DNA from: Acidobacteriota bacterium
Lineage (GTDB): Bacteria; Acidobacteriota; Vicinamibacteria; Vicinamibacterales; CAVVIG01
DNA length: 10,621 bases
NCBI GenBank assembly: GCA_003222455.1
Contig: QHWF01000106.1
Location: 1-10,621 of the forward strand
Reading direction: 5' to 3'
The position numbers were made by a program, and so were the translations under genes. Every line of letters begins with the position of its first letter. Positions within the stretch are counted from its first letter, which is position 1. Below, piece after piece: positions 6,436 to 10,621 of the stretch. The notes under the pieces are model-generated. The model did no database searches and was not told where the DNA came from. It saw only the letters and a program-made list of their open reading frames with translations.

Positions 6436-9333
6436 CTAAAACGTCACCCGGAATCCGACTTGCAGCGTGCGCGGCGCGTAGGACAGGTTCGTGCTCGGCT
6501 GCGGCTGCCCGTATTGCTGGTTCGTTTCTCTGACCTCGTATGCCCCATAGTTCGCCCGGTTCAAGACGTTGAACACTTCCACATACCCACCGATCGTCGA
6601 GTGGCCGTGCATCGGCACACGTTCCTGGAGCCGCAGATCGACGCGGTGGAGCGGGGCGAACACGAACGCCTGGCGCGGAATGATCGTGCCGTCGGCCCCG
6701 AACGGCGACCCTTTTCGGAGGCGATCGACGCTCGTGATCTGGAGTCCGCGCGCGTCGCATCCGCAGACCGCCTGCGTCCGCTGTCCCGAGCCATAGAAAT
6801 AGATGCCGCTCAGTTGCAGGCCGTACGCCATCTGCCAGATGCCGTTGAACACGAGCCGATGACGCTGGTCGGTCTCGGCAAACGATCGCTCGCCGCCGAC
6901 ATCGTTCGCAACCGGGAACGGCACTTCGGCGACCCCGCTGATCGGTGCCGGATCCTGATCCCAGAGCCCCGACAGCGTATAGGTGAGCGAACCCTGCCAG
7001 CGATGGCTCATGCGCCTGGTGAAGCTCGTCTGCAGTCCGTGATAGTCCGACCTGCCGGTCATCGGGAACATGCCGATGACGCCGTACAGCGGGAACGCAC
7101 GATGCGCAACGTCCGAGTACGGATACGGCACGCCGGTGGCCGGATTGAACGTGACGTTGACGTTGTCCTGGATCGATTTCTCGTGCCGGCTCTTCGTATT
7201 CACGTAGTGGGCTTCGAAGGCCATGTCGTTCCCCAGCTGCCGCGCGATGCCGATTGAGCTCTGCCAGCTGTGCGGCACATGCGCGTACGCCGGAGGCGGC
7301 GCCTGCTCCTGCAGATCGCGCAGCAGACAGCCGGGCGTGTTGTTCACGTTGCAGAACCGCTGCAGCGCCTGCTCGTACGTCGGGAGCGGACCGTTGAACG
7401 GGTTCGCCGCGAAATCGGGCCGCGTGCGGTCGTTGTCGACCGCGATCACCGCGATCGTCAACGGACTCATGGGCCACAACACGTTCGTGTTGAGAATGTC
7501 GTTGTAGTAGAGCCCGGCTCCGCCGCGCACCACGGTCCGTTCGTTGACCTGATAGGCAAAGCCGACTCTCGGCTGAACGTTGTTCGCGTCCTGGGGGCGA
7601 TTCGCATGCTCGAACGGCTCGAAGGTGACGTTTTGCGCGAACGCGTTCCAGATCAGGTCGTACCGGACGCCGAGATTCAGCGTGAATTGGTTGGTGACCT
7701 TCCAGTCGTCCTGCGCCCAGGCGCCGTACTTCCACATGTGGATCGGCGTCAGGAAGTTCGACGAGTCCGACACGCCGACGGTGTAGCGAGTGGTGATCGA
7801 GGAGATCGCCGCCAGATTCCACGTGTCGGCGTTGAAGGCATCCGGGAACAGATCCTCGATGTTGGCTGGGATCGGGCTCGTGCTCGCCGTAATGACGCCG
7901 CCGCACCGGTTGCAGTTGCGCGTGTTGTCGAGAAGGTGCAGATACTCGCCGCCGGCTTTCAAGTCGTGGCGGCCCGCCGCGTCGTACGACAACGTGAAGT
8001 CGTCGTGGAACGAGTAGACGTTCTGATTGCGGTAGCGCGGCAGGTTGTTGTTGCGGTTGAACGAGAACCCGCGGAACGTGATGCTCGGTCCATCGGTGGT
8101 GATGCCGTTGCCGGCCTGCCAGTGCTTCGACCACGACGTGAGGCTGCGCTGGTCGATGCCGTAAGACGCGTATCCAAATCGGACCTCGTTGACGGCGCGG
8201 TGGCTGATCACGTGCGTGAACTGACCGATGAGGTCGGTGTTGTGCTCCTGGTTGCTGTTGGTCGCCGACGGATGGTTCCCGCCGCCGGGTCCGAACGGCT
8301 CGAGCAATCCGGAATGCGAGATCTTCCCCATGACGCGCATCTTCGACGACAGTTGCTCGTCCACGCGAACGCCGCCCAGCTTCACGTTCCTGATGCCATC
8401 GAGCTCGACGTTGAATCGCTCGTACGGCGTGTTCCAGATCGATGTCAGCGGCTGGCGCTCGTATTCATAGTTGCCGAAGAAGTGCAGCTTGTTCTTGACG
8501 ATCGGTCCGCCGAGCGTGCCGCTCACCTGCTGATTCCGGTACGGCAGGACGCGCTTCAACACCGGGTCCGCCGCGTTCCACGCGCTGTCGCGGAAATTGC
8601 CCACCAGCGATCCCGCGAGCGTGTTGGTCCCCGACTTGGTGACGACGTTCACCTGCACGCCAGTCGACCGGCCTTGTGTCGCGTCGAACCGGTTCGAGAT
8701 GAACTGGAATTCGGCGATCGAATCGTTGCTGTACCGCGCCTGGTTACCGGTACCGATATTCGACGTGACCTGCTGGCCGTCGACGTTCAGCTGAAACTCG
8801 CGGACATCGACCCGGTCCTGCACGGGAAGTGCGCCTTGCGCGTTGGTCCGGTTCCCGGGCGCGAGCAGCGCGAGCGACAGGAAGTTGCGGCCCTGCGACG
8901 GCAGCTCCTGCACCTGCCGCTGATCGATGTTGCCGCCCAGACTCGATGTCGCGGTCTCGATGAGCGGCGTTTGTGCGGTGACGATGACCGACTCCTCCAC
9001 CGACGCAGGCGCCATCTGCAGGTTGATGACGGCGGTCTGCCCGACGAGCAGCTCGAGGCCCGTGCGCGTGACCGTCGTGAATCCGGCGACTTCGGCCGTC
9101 AGCTTGTACACGCCGATGCGCACCGGGATGCGGTAGGCCCCGCGCTGATCGGTGAGGGCTTCAAAGCTGTTGCCGGACGCGTCGTGGACCGCTCGAACGG
9201 AGACCCCCGGCAGAATCGCGCCCGTGGAGTCGGTCACGGTGCCGCTGAAGACCGCCTCCTGTGCAAAGCCGGCGGCGGGCACCGCCATCATCAGGCCGAG
9301 AACGATCAATCGTCTCACCACGAACCATGGCAT
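6436..9333 (-). CDS. Oar-like TonB-dependent outer-membrane receptor
   Basis: 965 residues. A signal peptide (cleavage near AGFAQ, residue 25) is followed by a carboxypeptidase-regulatory-like beta-sandwich at about 26-108 (FSGTVTDSTGAILPGVSV ... TDQRGAYRIPV). A TonB-box-like VIVTAQ lies near 116-121. The plug domain covers about 120-235 (LPSQGRNFLSLALLAPGNR, DSIAEFQFISNRFDA, NVVTKSGTN). The rest is a 22-strand-type barrel ending in Phe (GFRVTF), as expected for BAM-dependent insertion. Such proteins are greatly expanded in Acidobacteriota and are thought to import glycans, peptides or metal chelates using TonB energy; the ligand is not predictable. All six cysteines lie in three close pairs: C474/C477, C661/C669 and C857/C859. 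The ATG is preceded by GGAGG 7 nt upstream. The long upstream gap makes this the likely first gene of the downstream series. Confidence 0.93.
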   Translation of the reverse strand: MPWFVVRRLIVLGLMMAVPAAGFAQEAVFSGTVTDSTGAILPGVSVRAVHDASGNSFEALTDQRGAYRIPVRIGVYKLTAEVAGFTTVTRTGLELLVGQTAVINLQMAPASVEESVIVTAQTPLIETATSSLGGNIDQRQVQELPSQGRNFLSLALLAPGNRTNAQGALPVQDRVDVREFQLNVDGQQVTSNIGTGNQARYSNDSIAEFQFISNRFDATQGRSTGVQVNVVTKSGTNTLAGSLVGNFRDSAWNAADPVLKRVLPYRNQQVSGTLGGPIVKNKLHFFGNYEYERQPLTSIWNTPYERFNVELDGIRNVKLGGVRVDEQLSSKMRVMGKISHSGLLEPFGPGGGNHPSATNSNQEHNTDLIGQFTHVISHRAVNEVRFGYASYGIDQRSLTSWSKHWQAGNGITTDGPSITFRGFSFNRNNNLPRYRNQNVYSFHDDFTLSYDAAGRHDLKAGGEYLHLLDNTRNCNRCGGVITASTSPIPANIEDLFPDAFNADTWNLAAISSITTRYTVGVSDSSNFLTPIHMWKYGAWAQDDWKVTNQFTLNLGVRYDLIWNAFAQNVTFEPFEHANRPQDANNVQPRVGFAYQVNERTVVRGGAGLYYNDILNTNVLWPMSPLTIAVIAVDNDRTRPDFAANPFNGPLPTYEQALQRFCNVNNTPGCLLRDLQEQAPPPAYAHVPHSWQSSIGIARQLGNDMAFEAHYVNTKSRHEKSIQDNVNVTFNPATGVPYPYSDVAHRAFPLYGVIGMFPMTGRSDYHGLQTSFTRRMSHRWQGSLTYTLSGLWDQDPAPISGVAEVPFPVANDVGGERSFAETDQRHRLVFNGIWQMAYGLQLSGIYFYGSGQRTQAVCGCDARGLQITSVDRLRKGSPFGADGTIIPRQAFVFAPLHRVDLRLQERVPMHGHSTIGGYVEVFNVLNRANYGAYEVRETNQQYGQPQPSTNLSYAPRTLQVGFRVTF

Positions 9334-9340
9334 TCTGAAA

Positions 9341-9345
9341 CCTCC
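9341..9345 (-). promoter_or_regulatory. Ribosome binding site of the TonB receptor gene
   Basis: GGAGG on the minus strand, 7 nt before the ATG at 9333. It supports this start over internal ones and places the signal peptide correctly. Confidence 0.8.
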
Positions 9346-9460
9346 GAGCTACAGAGGTTGACAGCCACCGGACGACTCCCAGGACGCGATGCGATCCGTT
9401 TCACAGACACGCGAACACGAGAGAACGCGGCACTGATGCTTCGAGGTGGGGGCCATTCTA

Positions 9461-9592
9461 GCAGGTCGCTGAAAAAGGCGCCGACCTGAAGTTAAAACTG
9501 AAAAGCCAAAACAGAAAAGTGCGATTTTCCGCCTGCTTTTAACTTTTCTGTTTTAACTTTTCACTTCAGGCTGCGGTTTTTCAGCAGCCTGC
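9461..9592. repeat. Large A/T-rich imperfect palindrome with end hairpins (possible miniature mobile element)
   Basis: The left arm (9461-9519) and right arm (about 9537-9592) are imperfect inverted repeats; the reverse complement of the right arm begins GCAGGCTGCTGAAAAA, against GCAGGTCGCTGAAAAA on the left. Each arm ends in its own small hairpin: CAGGTCG/CGACCTG (9462-9468 with 9482-9488) and CAGGCTGC/GCAGCCTG (9567-9574 with 9584-9591), both perfectly paired. Each arm also holds a 14-nt-spaced direct repeat: AAAACTGAAAAG and AAAACAGAAAAG on the left, TTTTAACTTTTC twice on the right. Base composition is far more A/T-rich than its surroundings. No transposase is present. It may also end otsAB transcription. 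Confidence 0.85.
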
Positions 9593-9729
9593 CAGGACCC
9601 GTGCTGGGGCCTGTCAAACAACCTTCGCCGCAGCCTTCAGCGGGCCGGTGCGGCAGATCCACTTGTTTCTCTTCGGCCAACCCTCTCCGATTACCAACGG
9701 CCGTTCAGTAGACGCCGGCAACCCGGTCC

Positions 9730-9769
9730 GCCCGACCCAGAGCAGCCAGAGTTGGCGACTGGGCCGGGC
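9730..9769 (-). terminator. Possible hairpin terminator after otsAB
   Basis: GCCCGACCCAG (9730-9740) and CTGGGCCGGGC (9759-9769) pair at 10 of 11 positions with an 18-nt loop, about 20 nt after the otsAB stop. There is no T-tract on the minus strand after it, so it is a weak intrinsic-terminator candidate. Confidence 0.35.
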
Positions 9770-9788
9770 AATGACGCCGTCTCGCAAA

Positions 9789-10621
9789 TCAGACGAGCAA
9801 CCCTGACAGGAACGCGCGTGTCGCAGCGCTGTCGCGAAGCCGATGCATGGCGAGGCTCACCGCTGGCCCGACATGGATGGATATACCGGTCGGCGGGAGC
9901 GCGGTGAACATCTCCTCGTCCGTGCGATCGTCACCCAACGCCAGGATGACCGAGGGTGGTGTCTCGTGCGAGAGCAGCCGCTGCACAACGGCCGCCTTGC
10001 TGGCGCCGCGTGGACGGACCTCCAGCACTCGCTTGCCCTCGATGATGTCGAGCGGCACGTCCCGGAGCTCGCGCGACAGGGCGATTCTGAGCTCACGCGC
10101 CTGGAGCCGGCCAAACTCGCGTCCAACCTGACGATAATGCCACGCGATGGAGGACGTCTTTTCCTCGATGCGCGACCCCGGTGTGGCCAGCGTAAACCTC
10201 TCCATCGTGGCGCGCACGTCAGGCATCCAGGCGCATGAGACGTCAACCGCCGATTCCCATGTGCTGCCCGCGGCCGCGCGAAACCAGATCCCGTGTTCCG
10301 CCCACAAGCCGATCGACAGCTCGCCGAACCACGTCTCCAGCGTCTCGCGCGATCGCCCGCTGACCATCTGCACGACGGTCCGAGGCCGCCGGGCAAGCGC
10401 GGCGATCAGGTCCAGCAGATCAGCGTCCGGCGCCGCCTGTTCAGGCGTGTTCACAATCGGCACGAGCGTGCCGTCGTAATCCAGGAGAATGGCGAGCGAA
10501 GCCGCGGTCCGGAGCCGCCCCAGCGCTTCAGTCAGCGTCGCCTCCGGGGTGACGCGAGGGCCCGACTCGGACTCGGCTTCGAGGGCGCGGACGAAATCGT
10601 TCGCCCAGTGGTGCACGTCGT
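9789..10621 (-). CDS. otsB: Trehalose-6-phosphate synthase/phosphatase fusion, C-terminal (phosphatase) part
   Basis: The visible 276 residues begin off the right edge. The reading DVHHWANDFVRAL matches the end of a trehalose-6-phosphate synthase (OtsA) domain, so the upstream part is probably fused OtsA, and the GTG at 10616 is an internal valine, not a start. After a linker of about 20 residues comes a complete HAD-type trehalose-6-phosphate phosphatase (OtsB), which removes the phosphate to give trehalose. Counting from that valine, the motifs are DYDGTL (D46, D48), VSGR (S86), AEHGIWFR, EEKTSSIAWHYR, VLEVRPRGASKA (K207), and GDDRTDEEMF (D229, D230, D233). All core residues are present, so the domain should be active in the cytoplasm. 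Trehalose is a desiccation and osmotic protectant. The gene is separated from the receptor by a 455-bp gap and is probably a different transcription unit. Confidence 0.9.
   Translation of the reverse strand, partial: DVHHWANDFVRALEAESESGPRVTPEATLTEALGRLRTAASLAILLDYDGTLVPIVNTPEQAAPDADLLDLIAALARRPRTVVQMVSGRSRETLETWFGELSIGLWAEHGIWFRAAAGSTWESAVDVSCAWMPDVRATMERFTLATPGSRIEEKTSSIAWHYRQVGREFGRLQARELRIALSRELRDVPLDIIEGKRVLEVRPRGASKAAVVQRLLSHETPPSVILALGDDRTDEEMFTALPPTGISIHVGPAVSLAMHRLRDSAATRAFLSGLLV

Larger units (their letters stand above)
9334..9788. other. 455-bp gap without a gene, between otsAB and the TonB receptor
   Basis: No supportable coding frame or RNA gene is seen. From right to left it holds a GC-rich hairpin (9730-9769), about 135 bp with no recognised feature (9593-9729), a large A/T-rich palindrome (9461-9592), and about 115 bp that should hold the receptor promoter and leader. 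No convincing -35/-10 pair was found; the best -10-like hexamer is TAGAAT on the minus strand at 9455-9460, right beside the palindrome edge. Confidence 0.6.

Noticed and set aside
9455..9460. TAGAAT as a -10 box for the TonB receptor
   Set aside because: No -35-like hexamer at 16-18 bp spacing; it could be chance.
7270..9489. Long open frame on the plus strand (over 700 codons) opposite the TonB receptor
   Set aside because: It is rich in Arg, Val and Ala with no recognisable domain, lies fully antisense to a well-supported receptor, and is the kind of open frame GC-rich codon use creates.
9593..9729. Possible small RNA or riboswitch between otsAB and the palindrome
   Set aside because: No tRNA-like arms or known riboswitch motif recognised; left as unassigned.

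Overview
The window is GC-rich, and every gene that can be supported lies on the minus strand. Gene content suggests a soil-type Acidobacteriota, most likely of the Vicinamibacteria group: an Oar-like TonB receptor with an N-terminal carboxypeptidase-regulatory-like domain, a DUF6152 protein, an NHL/PAL-type propeller, a Tat-exported amidohydrolase, a di-haem cytochrome c, and long palindromic intergenic repeats. This placement is inference from gene content only.

Layout in the direction of transcription (right to left): (1) the C-terminal part of a trehalose-6-phosphate synthase/phosphatase fusion enters from the right edge and ends at 9789. (2) A 455-bp gap holds a large A/T-rich imperfect palindrome. 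(3) A 965-residue TonB-dependent receptor follows. (4) A gap with palindromic repeat copy B comes next. (5) Then a di-haem c-type cytochrome. (6) A short gap is filled by a different GGAGGAC-type palindrome. (7) An ACMSD-type amidohydrolase with a twin-arginine signal follows. (8) Then a small exported DUF6152 protein. (9) Six bases later comes a seven-bladed FG-GAP-like propeller protein. (10) A gap holds repeat copy A, related to copy B. (11) Then an exported six-bladed propeller resembling peptidyl-alpha-hydroxyglycine alpha-amidating lyase (PAL), with the zinc and catalytic residues apparently kept. (12) Last, the N-terminal membrane part of a fused MFS/spermidine-synthase-like protein leaves the left edge.

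All six complete gene products appear to be exported (signal peptide, Tat signal or outer-membrane barrel). An envelope-located module is plausible: the receptor brings in a substrate, the amidohydrolase and PAL-like lyase act on it, and the cytochrome takes electrons. The substrate cannot be read from the sequence.

The most unusual features are non-coding. Each of the four intergenic gaps longer than 100 bp carries a palindromic element; two of these are copies of one repeat sharing a 58-bp core with 55 identical positions. The element between otsAB and the receptor ends in two small hairpins whose stems differ in sequence but both pair perfectly. The left-edge membrane protein has no ATG, GTG or TTG that would preserve its conserved first membrane segment. 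No RNA genes, CRISPR arrays, transposase genes or defence systems are visible.
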